NCBI GenBank assembly: GCA_035764445.1
Contig: DASTZF010000128.1
Location: forward strand, 1-32,890
Source of the DNA: JAEUPI01 sp035764445
GTDB lineage: Bacteria > Pseudomonadota > Gammaproteobacteria > Burkholderiales > Burkholderiaceae_C
Direction of reading: 5' to 3'
DNA: 32,890 nt
Shown here: in pieces, positions 1 to 7,764 of the stretch
Layout: each line of letters begins with the position of its first letter
Position numbering within the stretch: the first letter of the stretch is position 1
Translations under genes and position numbers: made by a program
Notes under the pieces: model-generated
The model's input: the letters and a program-made list of their open reading frames with translations, nothing else
What the model was told of the DNA's origin: nothing
Database searches by the model: none

Positions 1-292
1 CCTTCAGGCCGCCGCCGCGCACGCAGCCGTGCAGGATCTCGCGCAGCTCGGCGCGCGTGTACGGAATCGCGAGGCGCAAGGTCGCCAGGCTGGCGAAGAA
101 GCGGTCGAGGTGGTCGGTCAGGCGGAAGAACGCACCTTGCCAGGTGCTAGCGACGTCGTAGGTGGCATCGGAGCGCGTGAAGCCCCAGTCGAACAGCGAG
201 ACCTTGCCTTCGGACAGCGGCGCGTACGCGCCGTCGATGAAGACGCAACCGCCGTCGAACTGGCCGACGGCGGGTTGGGATGGAATCGACAT
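1..292 (-). CDS. Class IV aminotransferase (BCAT / D-amino-acid transaminase type), N-terminal part
   Basis: Only the first 97 residues are in the window; the 3' part runs off the left edge. The reading frame starts MSIPSQPAVGQFDG and has the typical opening of PLP fold-type IV transaminases: a short strand 'VFIDGAYAP', then 'KVSLFDWGFTRSDATYDV', then 'FFRLTDHLDRFFASL', the pattern of IlvE and Dat proteins. Known for the family: transfer of an amino group between a branched-chain or D-amino acid and a 2-oxo acid. The catalytic lysine lies outside the window, so the substrate cannot be judged. The ATG is supported by AGGAG about 7 bases upstream. It lies 56 bases downstream of the MHYT gene on the same strand and may be co-transcribed with it. 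Confidence 0.8.
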   Translation of the reverse strand, partial: MSIPSQPAVGQFDGGCVFIDGAYAPLSEGKVSLFDWGFTRSDATYDVASTWQGAFFRLTDHLDRFFASLATLRLAIPYTRAELREILHGCVRGGGLK

Positions 293-348
293 CTGAACGC
301 TCCTGCTGCAGCGGCACTGTAGCCGCTGCCGGCAGGCACGCGTCCTGC

Positions 349-1128
349 TCAGTGCCCTGCGCCCTGCATGCCGGGGCGGCCGGCGTTGCTGCGCTCGCTG
401 CTCATGCGCTGGATCGTCAGGTCGGTGCCGATCATCAGCGCCACGCCGAGCGCGATCGTCAGCACCAGCGCCGGCAGGTCGCTCGGGCGCATCAGGTCGG
501 GCAGGTAGGCCTTGCGGTTGGCGGTGGTGCAGATCACCGAGGCCGCCGCCATGCCGGTGTAGTGCATCGTGCAGACCGCGGTGGCCATCACCTGCGCCGC
601 CACCACGCGGTGCCAGCGCTTGTGCAGGTTGAACGCCAGCCACAACGCAACGGTGGCCGCGGTCATCGCGATCAGCGCCGACAGGCCGACGACGCCCCAG
701 TTCCACTCGAAGAAGCCGTGGAAGCGCATCGAGTACATGCCGAGGTAGTGCATCACCGTGACGCCGATGCCGGCCAGCGGGCCGGCCACCAGCAGGCGCC
801 GCATCGACGCGCCGTGCGCCACGTAGCCGAGCGCCATCGACGAGACGATCACCGCGGCCACCAGCGACACCATGGTCTCGAACAGGCGGTAGCCGACGCC
901 GAGGTCGACCTTCCACGCGATCATGCCGATGAAGTGCATCGACCAGATGCCCACGCCGCCGAGTGCGATGCCGGCCAGCAGTACGTTGAAGCGGTCGACG
1001 CGGCCGGTGTTGGACTGCCGCGCACGGCCGATCGCCGACAGCGCGGTGAAGGCGCCGATCCCCGACACCACCCAGGACAGGGCGATCATAGGCAGGTCGT
1101 ACGAGACGGGCAGCAGCAACGGTGTCAT
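349..1128 (-). CDS. Stand-alone MHYT-domain integral membrane sensor
   Basis: A 259-residue protein that is almost entirely hydrophobic, with about seven membrane segments. It carries the three signature repeats of the MHYT domain: MHFIGM (residues 64-69), MHYLGM (126-131) and MHYTGM (188-193). In the family these Met/His residues are proposed to bind copper and sense a diatomic gas such as O2, CO or NO. Usually MHYT is fused to GGDEF/EAL or kinase modules; here the protein stops about 35 residues after the last membrane segment with no output domain. It would have to signal through a partner or do something else. The ATG is preceded by a good ribosome site (GGAGGG, about 6 bases). It lies between the QueA-like gene and the aminotransferase on the same strand. 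Confidence 0.85.
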   Translation of the reverse strand: MTPLLLPVSYDLPMIALSWVVSGIGAFTALSAIGRARQSNTGRVDRFNVLLAGIALGGVGIWSMHFIGMIAWKVDLGVGYRLFETMVSLVAAVIVSSMALGYVAHGASMRRLLVAGPLAGIGVTVMHYLGMYSMRFHGFFEWNWGVVGLSALIAMTAATVALWLAFNLHKRWHRVVAAQVMATAVCTMHYTGMAAASVICTTANRKAYLPDLMRPSDLPALVLTIALGVALMIGTDLTIQRMSSERSNAGRPGMQGAGH

Positions 1129-1176
1129 CGGATCCCTCCAGGTGGCCGTGCCGGGCGTGTGTCCGGTTGCAACGGC

Positions 1177-2295
1177 TCAACGGAGCGACTCTAAGCAGTC
1201 GACGCACCGAACGGGGGCTTCATCGCCGCGCGAAGCGGCGGATGAGGTACGAACTGGCGTGCGCATGTCACGGATCAGGATCGAATCACCGAACTCGTGG
1301 ATGAGAAAGCCGTGGCTCGCCAGCGCGGCGTCCACGCGTGCCAGCATCGCGTCGGGCACGAACGCGCGCAGCAACTCGTGGTGGCTCGAACCGGCCTCGT
1401 GCGCGCCGCTGAGAATGGCGTTCACCACCTGCAGGCGGGTCGAGCGGCCGATGCGTTGATCGGCCAGGCCATGGCCGGCGCGCAGCGCACCGGCATGGCT
1501 CGCCGCGGCGTGCTCCAGCGCCCGCGTCACCGTGGTGCCCATCGCGATCACGCGGCCACCGCTGCGCCGGGTGTCGGCGATCGTGCGCATGGTGGCAGTG
1601 CTCAGGTGATACGGCTCGTCGAACGGCAGCCGCGCATCGAGCAGCGGATCGCCGGTCGACGAGATGCCCGCGGCGTGCGTGAGCGTCGCGAAGCCGACAC
1701 CACGCTCGCGCAACGCGTGCAGCAGGCCCCAGTCGAGCACGAATCCGGCCGACGGCGGCTCGAACGCCACCGGCGGCGCGGCGATGCTCGTCCAGACGTC
1801 CCACAACGCCAGCGGGTCCTCGATGTGCGCGTACTGGATCGGCTTGCCGTGGCGCGCGATGCCGGCCCAGATGGCGTCGGCGTCGCCCTCGAAACGCAGC
1901 GCGATCAGGCGCGGGTGGCCGAGCGTGCGCTGCACGGTGGCGCGCAGCGGCCCGAGCGCCAGGGCATCGCCGGCGCGCAGCGGCGGCGGCAGCGGCCGCT
2001 CTTCGGTGCGCGTGCGGTGGTCGCCGGCGCCGAACACGACGGCGCTGAACTCGCGCACGTCGTCGACACGCAGCGAGCGCCGGCCCGCCAGTCGCACCTC
2101 GATCGCCGAACCGGTCGGCTCGTGCACCCCATACAGGCTCGCCGGCAGCGTCGCGGCATCGTTGGCGACCACCAGGTCGCCGGGTCGGAGGAAGTCGATC
2201 AGTCGCGCGCGCGCGGCGATCTGCAGGTGGCCGCCCTCGTCGATCACCAGCAGCTTCGCCTCGCGCGGCCGCTGCACCGCCCGGGTGGCTGGCAT
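1177..2295 (-). CDS. QueA-family paralogue (SAM:tRNA ribosyltransferase-isomerase-like), divergent
   Basis: 372 residues from the preferred ATG. The fold-family signature is clear: 'AKLLVID', 'LRPGDLVVANDAATLPASL', 'DEPYHLSTATM' and 'GGRVIAMGTTVTRALEHAA', matching blocks of QueA, which transfers the ribosyl part of SAM to preQ1 in tRNA during queuosine synthesis. It departs from true QueA at key blocks. The usual N-terminal 'FDY-LPP-LIA' start is missing. The usual 'NDTRV-PAR' reads 'NDAATLPAS'. The C-terminal 'TNFHLPKSTLL' block reads 'SGAHEAGSSHHELL'. I read it as the separate QueA-like paralogue group whose substrate is unknown to me, not as the queuosine enzyme. Its ATG overlaps the stop of the upstream SDR gene as TGATG, indicating translational coupling. 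An upstream ATG at 2316 is possible but less likely. Confidence 0.75.
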   Translation of the reverse strand: MPATRAVQRPREAKLLVIDEGGHLQIAARARLIDFLRPGDLVVANDAATLPASLYGVHEPTGSAIEVRLAGRRSLRVDDVREFSAVVFGAGDHRTRTEERPLPPPLRAGDALALGPLRATVQRTLGHPRLIALRFEGDADAIWAGIARHGKPIQYAHIEDPLALWDVWTSIAAPPVAFEPPSAGFVLDWGLLHALRERGVGFATLTHAAGISSTGDPLLDARLPFDEPYHLSTATMRTIADTRRSGGRVIAMGTTVTRALEHAAASHAGALRAGHGLADQRIGRSTRLQVVNAILSGAHEAGSSHHELLRAFVPDAMLARVDAALASHGFLIHEFGDSILIRDMRTPVRTSSAASRGDEAPVRCVDCLESLR

Positions 2296-3005
2296 CACGC
2301 GAGAGCTCCCGCGCACTCGCGCACCGGCGTGGCGAGCAGCGCCACGATCTCGGCCGCGGCGTCGGCCGGCCGCTTGAGCGTCGCGGGGTCGGCGTTGGGC
2401 ACCGCGGCGGCGTGCAGCGGCGTGTCCATGTCGCCCGGATCGACGGCGATCACCTCGATGCCGTGCTCGCGCAACTCCTCGTGCCAGATCCGGCTCAGCT
2501 GCAGTAGCGCTGCCTTGCTGGCGCCGTAGGCGCCCCAGTGCGCATAGGGCGTCACCGCGGCGTCGCTGCTGATGTTGACGATGCGCGCCGGCCGGCCCTC
2601 GCGCGCCGAGACCGCGAGCGCGCCGAGCAGCGCCTTGCTGAGGCGGAAGGGCCCGACCAGGTTGGTCGCCAGCGCCGCCTCGAGATCCTCGCAGTCGGTG
2701 TCGGCCAGCAGCCGCAGCGGCACCGGCCCCAGCGACGACGCGTTGTTGACCAGCACGTCGAGCCCGCCGAGCGCAGCGTTGATCTGCAGCGCGATGCGGT
2801 GCGTGTCGTCCTTGCGGGCGACGTCGCCGACGATGCCGTGCGTGCCCGGCAGCGCGGCGGCGATGCGCGCCACGCGCTGCGCATCGCGCGCCACAAACGC
2901 CACGTGCGCGGCCGCGGCGTGCAGCGCGCGTGCCAGCGCCAGCCCCAGCCCCGAGGTGCCGCCGGTGATCGCGACGCGCAGGTTCTTCAGGTCGTGGTGT
3001 GCCAT
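2295..3005 (-). CDS. Short-chain dehydrogenase/reductase (SDR)
   Basis: 236 residues, the usual size of a classical SDR. Cofactor-binding motif 'TGGTSGLGLALA' near residues 14-25, the structural 'NNAS' motif in 'LDVLVNNASSLGP', the catalytic Ser in 'IVNISSDAAV', and Tyr-Lys in 'YGASKAAL', followed by 'VDPGDMDTPLH'. An NAD(P)-dependent oxidoreductase acting on a small alcohol or carbonyl in the cytoplasm; the substrate cannot be inferred. The frame stays open upstream to 3641, but the ATG at 3005 aligns with the normal SDR N terminus. The stop codon shares a base with the start of the QueA-like gene, so the two are probably made together. A divergent XRE-cupin regulator starts 120 bases away and is the obvious candidate controller. 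Confidence 0.9.
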   Translation of the reverse strand: MAHHDLKNLRVAITGGTSGLGLALARALHAAAAHVAFVARDAQRVARIAAALPGTHGIVGDVARKDDTHRIALQINAALGGLDVLVNNASSLGPVPLRLLADTDCEDLEAALATNLVGPFRLSKALLGALAVSAREGRPARIVNISSDAAVTPYAHWGAYGASKAALLQLSRIWHEELREHGIEVIAVDPGDMDTPLHAAAVPNADPATLKRPADAAAEIVALLATPVRECAGALA

Positions 3006-3125
3006 CGATCCCTCACTGAAAGTGTCGATGCAGCGAAGATAGGGACGCCGCTTGCCGACGGCGAGCGCGTTGTCCAGCGCGTTGGCGCAACGTCCATCTG
3101 GCGGACGGCGTCGCACAATGCCTTC

Positions 3126-3716
3126 ATGAGCAACGCACCGGCCACCGAACCGCCCGCCGACGCCGCTGCTGGTCACCTGGCGCGCAATCTCGCCAACTTG
3201 CGGCATGCGCGCGCGCTGACGCAGGAGGGGCTGGCCAGGGCGGCCGCGGTGCCGCGCTCGACGATCGCCAACCTCGAGTCGGGCGCCGGCAATCCGTCGT
3301 TGGTGGTGCTGGTCAAGGTGGCCGGCGCGCTCGGGGTGCCGATCGACGAACTGCTGGCCTCGCCGCGGGCGCAGGTGCGGCACTGGCCGGGCACTGAGGT
3401 TCCCACGCGCAACAAGGGCCGCGGCGTGCGCATCCGCGCGCTGGTGCCCGAGCCGATGCCCGACGGCCTGATCGAGGTGATGGATTTCGAGCCCGGCGCC
3501 GTGACGCCGGGCACGCCGCACTTGCCCGGCACGCGCGAGTACTTCACCTGCCTGAACGGTCGCGTCCAGCTGACGGTGGGCGGCGACCGGCACGCGCTGG
3601 CGGAAGGCGACGTGCTCGCGTTTCCGGGCAACCAGCCGCATTCGTACGCCAACGCCGACGCCAGCCTGCCCGCGCGCGGGGTGTCGGTGGTGGTGCTCGC
3701 GAAAGCCGGTGCTTGA
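3126..3716 (+). CDS. XRE-family transcriptional regulator with C-terminal cupin domain
   Basis: 196 residues. An N-terminal helix-turn-helix (about 17-71; 'LTQEGLARAAAVPRSTIANLESG') is followed by a cupin-2 barrel (about 115-190) with 'TREYFTCLNGRVQLTVGGD' and 'GDVLAFPGNQPHSYAN'. This HTH-cupin layout is typical of small-molecule-responsive repressors or activators that act on neighbouring catabolic genes. The ATG at 3126 is chosen because the in-frame sequence before it is an antisense shadow of the SDR gene. The 120-base gap to the divergent SDR gene is the likely shared control region; it holds CGTCC and GGACG arms about 7 bases apart near 3090-3106, a weak operator candidate. The 3' end converges on the GlcG-like gene with only 18 bases between stops. 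Confidence 0.88.
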   Translation: MSNAPATEPPADAAAGHLARNLANLRHARALTQEGLARAAAVPRSTIANLESGAGNPSLVVLVKVAGALGVPIDELLASPRAQVRHWPGTEVPTRNKGRGVRIRALVPEPMPDGLIEVMDFEPGAVTPGTPHLPGTREYFTCLNGRVQLTVGGDRHALAEGDVLAFPGNQPHSYANADASLPARGVSVVVLAKAGA

Positions 3717-3734
3717 GCGGCGTGCTCGAGCGCC

Positions 3735-4157
3735 TCAGCCAGTGTGCAGTCCGATCGCTTCGACGCCGGCGGTGCAGATGATCTCGTCCTCGTCGCCGGT
3801 GCCGCCGCTGGCGCCGACCGCTCCGATCACCTGACCTTCGGCATCCTTGATCAGCACCGCACCGGTCTGCGGAATGAAGCGCCCCGGCACGCTGGCGGCG
3901 ATCGCGTTGAAGAACGCCGGCAGATCCTTCGCACGCTGAGTCAGCACGCGCGACGCCACCCCCATGCCGACCGCGGCCCACGCCTTACCGGTGGCGATCT
4001 CGACGCGCAGCATGCTGGCGCCGTCTTGCCGCTGCACCGCCTTGACGTTGCCGGCGTCGTCGAGCACCACCACCGCCATCGGCTTGTAGCCGGCCTCGGT
4101 CGAACGCGCCAGCGCGGCGCCGATGATGCGGTTGGCTTGGTCCAGCGTGATGGCCAT
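3735..4157 (-). CDS. GlcG/HbpS-family heme-binding-like protein (former DUF336)
   Basis: 140 residues, the normal size of this one-domain family. Diagnostic blocks are 'TLDQANRIIGAAL', 'PMAVVVLDDAGNVKAVQRQD', 'IATGKAWAAVGMG', 'GAVLIKDAEGQVIGAVGASGG' and 'DEIICTAGVEAIGL'. Family members include the glycolate-operon protein GlcG and the heme-binding, redox-responsive HbpS; many are encoded beside enzymes without a defined role. No signal peptide is visible, so it is probably cytoplasmic. It follows the thiolase-like gene by 77 bases on the same strand and may be in its operon. Family assignment is firm, function is not. Confidence 0.85.
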   Translation of the reverse strand: MAITLDQANRIIGAALARSTEAGYKPMAVVVLDDAGNVKAVQRQDGASMLRVEIATGKAWAAVGMGVASRVLTQRAKDLPAFFNAIAASVPGRFIPQTGAVLIKDAEGQVIGAVGASGGTGDEDEIICTAGVEAIGLHTG

Positions 4158-4234
4158 CGTGCGCTCCTGATGTCGAAACCGCCGCGATGCTAACCGCGTG
4201 CCGACCGGCGCCGGGCAGCGTGGTGCGCGACGTC

Positions 4235-5779
4235 TCAGTCCGGCACGAAGGTGTTGTGCCCGTCGCGGTGCGACACCGTGCCAGGGCGGCCAAGGCCCTC
4301 GCGCTGCTGCAGGTCGTGCAATGTCGCTGCGTCGTCGGGCGTGTTGGCGATGAAGCGCTCGCCGCTGGCCAGCAGGCGGCCGAACAGCACCGCGTAGGTG
4401 GGGCCTTCGCGGTCGTGCATCACGGTGTAGGTCTCGATCGTTGCGCGGCCGTTCGGTGCCTGCGAGAACGGCGCATGCGGGCCGCGGTCGAGCTCGGACT
4501 GCAGTCGCGACGGCGTTTCGCGCTGCCATCGGCCCGTGATCGGCGTGGTCGAATACACGCCCCACGAATGCTTGGTCAGGTAATTGCCGTTCGCGCTGAC
4601 GACGCCGAAGCGGCCCGGCGCCGCGCGCAGCCGGCGCATCATCTCGGCGATCGCGTGCGTCACGTAGTTGTTGCCCGGGCCGCCGAAGAATGGCAGGCCG
4701 CCGGTGATCGTGAGACCGCGCGGATCGTCCTCGGCCAGCCCGACCTCGGCGCACGCCACTTCGACCGCCGACGCGAAGCAGCTGTAGAGATCGAACAGCG
4801 CGATGTCGTCGAGCCTCTGGCCGGCCATCGCAAGCGCCTGGCGCGCCACCGCGCAGATCGCCGGCGACGAATGGAAGTCGGCACGTTCGCTGACAAACCA
4901 GTGGTCGTTGCCGTCGGCGCAGCCGTGCACGAACACCCACTTGTCGCGCGCGATGCCCACGCGCTGCGCCACGCCGACCGACGTCAGCACCAGCGCTGCC
5001 GCCTGATCGATGAACGCGTTGGCGTTCATGTAGCGCGGATAGGGGAATCCGATCCAGCGGTTGTCGGTATCGACGGTGGCGAGCTGCTCGCCGCTCATGC
5101 CGTCGCGCCGCGTGGCCAGCGGATTGGCCACCGCGACGGCGGCGAAGCGGGCCAGCAACTCGCCCATCGAGCGCAAGTGCTGCTCGACGCTGGCGCCGCG
5201 CGCGCCGCGGATCGCGTTCTCGAACAGCGGGTAGAAAGTGATCGCGGCGCGCAGCCGGTGCCGTTCTTCGTGGTCGCTCCAGCCGCGGCGCGGGTCGCCG
5301 ATCAGCTCGGGCGTGCCGCCCGGATCCTCGGCCCACGACGCCGGCAGCCCCGCGCGCTGCACGCCGTGCTGCGTGCGCAGAGCTTCGCCGCCGCAGATCA
5401 GCGCGGCCTGCATGTCGCCGCTTGCGATCTGCTCGCAGAACGTGTTGACGAGCGCCTGCGGCATGTTGCCGCCGTTCCAGGTGTAGAGGTGACGCGACGC
5501 ATTCAGACCCAGTCGATTCGCCACGCTGCGCGGCGGATTGGTCGACGTGCCGATGGTGCTGGCGAAGCGGTACGACGTGTCGGCGAACGAGCGCAGCATC
5601 GCCACCGTGTCGATCGCCGCACTCAGCTGCCGGGCATGACCGGTGTCGGCCAACGCCAGGCGCGCGGCGGCGGCGATGAGGTCGTGCGGCGAGCGGCAGA
5701 CCTCGACGGGGGTCGTCAGGTCGGTGACGTCGCCACAGCCTACGAGGATCGGCGTGCGTGGATCGATCGCGTTGTGCAT
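4235..5779 (-). CDS. Thiolase-like protein (acetyl-CoA acetyltransferase family, TLP1-like), catalytic residues replaced
   Basis: 514 residues. The N-terminal 'TPILVGCGDVTD' and the blocks 'LYTWNGGNMPQALVN', 'FDLYSCFASAVEVAC', 'GGLPFFGGPGNNYVTHAIAEM' and 'SANGNYLTKHSWGVYS' place it in the thiolase-like group often annotated acetyl-CoA acetyltransferase. It has an extra C-terminal domain of about 100 residues ('ATIETYTVMHDREGPTYAVLFGRLL'). Where a working thiolase has its nucleophilic Cys there is WNGGN (101-105); the GHPxG His block reads GGPGN; and the second Cys block reads SANGNY. This is what I recall of the TLP1-like family rather than local damage. It probably binds an acyl-CoA, but a classical Claisen thiolase reaction is doubtful. 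Between the GlcG-like and amidase genes, same strand. Confidence 0.8.
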   Translation of the reverse strand: MHNAIDPRTPILVGCGDVTDLTTPVEVCRSPHDLIAAAARLALADTGHARQLSAAIDTVAMLRSFADTSYRFASTIGTSTNPPRSVANRLGLNASRHLYTWNGGNMPQALVNTFCEQIASGDMQAALICGGEALRTQHGVQRAGLPASWAEDPGGTPELIGDPRRGWSDHEERHRLRAAITFYPLFENAIRGARGASVEQHLRSMGELLARFAAVAVANPLATRRDGMSGEQLATVDTDNRWIGFPYPRYMNANAFIDQAAALVLTSVGVAQRVGIARDKWVFVHGCADGNDHWFVSERADFHSSPAICAVARQALAMAGQRLDDIALFDLYSCFASAVEVACAEVGLAEDDPRGLTITGGLPFFGGPGNNYVTHAIAEMMRRLRAAPGRFGVVSANGNYLTKHSWGVYSTTPITGRWQRETPSRLQSELDRGPHAPFSQAPNGRATIETYTVMHDREGPTYAVLFGRLLASGERFIANTPDDAATLHDLQQREGLGRPGTVSHRDGHNTFVPD

Positions 5780-5825
5780 GCGAGCGTCGCCCGTGCGAGT
5801 TCGCGGCGCCGCTAGAGGCAGGCGA

Positions 5826-6776
5826 TCAAGCCTGCGGCTGCGACATCAGCACCGACTTCGGCAGCATCACGTGGATGCCCTTGTGCTCGTTGACCAGCTG
5901 CGTCACGTGCACGTCGGCCGCCAGGCTCATCAGCATGAACGCCTGCTGGCGCGTCAACGACGTGGTGGCGGTCACCCAGGCGATCATCTGGCGCAGCGCG
6001 TGCGTGGCGGCATCGTCGAGATCGGGGTCCATGCCCATCGTGATGCGGTGGGTCGGCGTCTCGGCGCGTGGGAAGTCGAGCTGCAGGTCGCGGCGCAGGA
6101 TCACCTCGACGGTGCCTTCGAGCGCGGTCTCGATCGCCGTCACGCAGACCTCGCCGTCGCCCTGCACGCCGTGGCCGTCGCCGAGCGACAGGTTCGCGCC
6201 CTCGGTGTGCACCGGCAGGTACAGCGTTGAGCCGGGGATCAGGTGCTTGTTGTCGAGGTTGCCGCCGTGCGCGCGCGGCTGGATCGACGAGATCGCGCCC
6301 CATGCGGCCGGCGGTGCGACGCCGATCACGCCGAAGAACGGGCGCAGCGGCAGCTCCAGCCCCCACGGCAGGCTGCCGATCATGCGTTCGCGGTCGAGCG
6401 CGACGATCATCTGCTCGAACTCGGTGAAGTCGTGCGGCAGCGCGCCGGCCAGCGGCCTGACGAACGTGTAGCCCCAGTCCTGGCGCAGCCGCATGTCGAC
6501 GATGCGGATCTCGAGCGCGTCGCCCGGCCTGGCGCCGCGCACCGCGATCGGCCCGGTGAGGATGTGGCCGGGCAACCGGCGCTCGCTCCGCTCGTGGATG
6601 CGCAGCAACTCGGGCGGCACGTGGAAGCCCGCGCCCGGCAGATTGGCCGGCCCGCCCGATACCGTCTCGACCGTCACGCGATCGCCGCTGTCGATCGTCA
6701 GCACCGGCTTCAGCGTCGACGCGAACCAGCCCCAATGAACCGTTTCGACGCTGGCGGCGAGGTGATGGTGGGTCAC
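5826..6776 (-). CDS. Acetamidase/formamidase family amidohydrolase (FmdA/AmdA)
   Basis: 316 residues, the typical length. Family blocks visible are the opening 'VHWGWFASTLKPVLTIDSGD', 'GHILTGPIAVRGARPGDALEI', the central 'LDNKHLIPGSTLYLPVH' and the strongly diagnostic 'SLGDGHGVQGDGEVCVTAIE'. Known function: hydrolysis of formamide or acetamide (and some larger amides) to ammonia and the acid in the cytoplasm. The start is a GTG (MTHHHLAAS) 37 bases after the end of the fliR remnant. It is followed 46 bases later by the thiolase-like gene, so amidase, thiolase-like and GlcG-like may form one operon, possibly a small catabolic set. The natural substrate is unknown. Confidence 0.9.
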   Translation of the reverse strand: MTHHHLAASVETVHWGWFASTLKPVLTIDSGDRVTVETVSGGPANLPGAGFHVPPELLRIHERSERRLPGHILTGPIAVRGARPGDALEIRIVDMRLRQDWGYTFVRPLAGALPHDFTEFEQMIVALDRERMIGSLPWGLELPLRPFFGVIGVAPPAAWGAISSIQPRAHGGNLDNKHLIPGSTLYLPVHTEGANLSLGDGHGVQGDGEVCVTAIETALEGTVEVILRRDLQLDFPRAETPTHRITMGMDPDLDDAATHALRQMIAWVTATTSLTRQQAFMLMSLAADVHVTQLVNEHKGIHVMLPKSVLMSQPQA

Positions 6777-6813
6777 GAAGGCATCGTAGCAGCCCGGCGC
6801 CGCGGTGACGCGC

Positions 6814-7005
6814 TCAGCGGAAGTTCGCGAGCATCCGCTCCAGCGCCATCGTGAACGGCGATTGCATCATCGGCAAGGTCACCAGCATGCCGATCAGCCC
6901 GACCGCCAGCGTGATCGGAAAGCCGACCGCGAACACGTTGATCTGCGGCGCCGCGCGCGAGATGACGCCGCGCGCGATGTTGACGAACAGCAGCATTCCC
7001 ACCAA
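6814..7005 (-). pseudogene. fliR: fliR 3' remnant (flagellar export apparatus protein), last ~63 codons
   Basis: The frame ends with about 63 residues that match the C-terminal end of FliR: 'LLFVNIARGVISRAAPQ', 'INVFAVGFPITLAVGL' and 'MLVTLPMMQSPFTMALE'. FliR is an inner-membrane component of the flagellar type III export gate and is normally about 260 residues, so roughly the first three quarters are missing. Upstream of about 7005 the same frame becomes an arginine-rich shadow with no FliR likeness, so homology ends abruptly there. No start codon or ribosome site fits the remnant. It is read as a deletion scar. Confidence 0.85.
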
Positions 7006-7245
7006 GCGGCGGCGCGAGCCACGCCGGCTCGCCGTAGTCGGGCTCGCTCGCCAGGATTTGCGCGGCCACTTGGTCCGTGTTGATGCGCAGCATGCGGGCG
7101 ATTGTGTATCCGGCCTGGCCCATACCCAAAGCCGCACCCGGCGCGGGCTGTTTCGCGCCCGGAAGCACCACACAGAATCTCGCGTGTAGGTGGTTCGGCG
7201 ACCGGGCGGCCGCCTCTGCGCACGCCGCATCCAACCGCGCCGCTG
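7006..7245. other. Unassigned stretch between the fliR remnant and the FimT-like gene
   Basis: About 240 bases with no recognisable gene. One minus-strand frame holds a protein-like segment ('MLRINTDQVAAQILASEPD' then 'YGEPAWLAPPLGGN', about 7004-7096) that ends where fliR likeness begins, in a different frame. It could be the 5' side of another gene fused to fliR by the same deletion. I do not recognise it and see no promoter or terminator. Confidence 0.35.
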
Positions 7246-7764
7246 TCAGCAGCGCGGAAAGTCGAGCGAGGTGCCCTCAGGCGAGCAGATCGTCGCGCGA
7301 CCCAGCGGCGTGACTTGCACGCGCAGCCGCTGACCCTGCGGCAACGCGAACTCGGCCGCGAAGCCGGCGGCGGCCAATGCATCGCGGCCGTCGAACGACG
7401 CGCTGACGCCGCGCGTCATCAGCACGCCCGCGTAGTCGTCGGCGCGCGCCACGTGCAGTGTGCCGGGCGGCGGGTTGCGGCAGTCGACGTCGGCCACCGG
7501 GCCCACGGACCAGCACCATGAATGGCCGGCGCGCATCGTCACGTGCACGAGCGCCATGCCCTGGCGGATGCTCTCGAGCCGCGCGTTGCCGAGGTCGAGC
7601 GCGAGATCCTGCGCCGCCGCGCGCAGGCGCGCGCGCGCCATCGCTTCGCCGAACGAGGGCAACGCGATGCTCATCAGCGCGGCGACGATCGCCACCGCGA
7701 TGACGCATTCGATCAGCGTGATGCCCCGCGTCGCGCTGCGCGCTGTTGCGCGGCGCCCGTGCAT
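7246..7764 (-). CDS. FimT/GspH-family type IV pseudopilin
   Basis: 172 residues with a class III signal: a short basic leader, cleavage G|ITLIE at about residues 14-15, then a hydrophobic helix ('CVIAVAIVAALMSIALPSF'), with the conserved Glu at mature position 5. The rest fits the GspH/FimT fold ('ARLRAAAQDLALDLGNARLESIRQG', then a strand-rich region with three or four cysteines and a C-terminal 'FPRC'). Members prime type IV pili at the inner membrane after processing by prepilin peptidase. Its ATG overlaps the stop of the PilE-like gene as TGATG, so the two are translationally coupled. No other pilus gene lies within the window. Confidence 0.85.
   Translation of the reverse strand: MHGRRATARSATRGITLIECVIAVAIVAALMSIALPSFGEAMARARLRAAAQDLALDLGNARLESIRQGMALVHVTMRAGHSWCWSVGPVADVDCRNPPPGTLHVARADDYAGVLMTRGVSASFDGRDALAAAGFAAEFALPQGQRLRVQVTPLGRATICSPEGTSLDFPRC

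Noticed and set aside
3006..3641. N-terminal extension of the SDR by 212 codons.
   Set aside because: The extension is antisense to the XRE-cupin gene and has no domain; the SDR N terminus aligns with ATG 3005.
4187..5815. A 542-codon plus-strand open frame.
   Set aside because: It lies antisense to the thiolase-like gene; composition (Arg/Ala/His/Val-rich, no domain) is typical of a shadow frame in GC-rich DNA. Similar long shadows oppose sdhA, acnB and the GGDEF-EAL gene.
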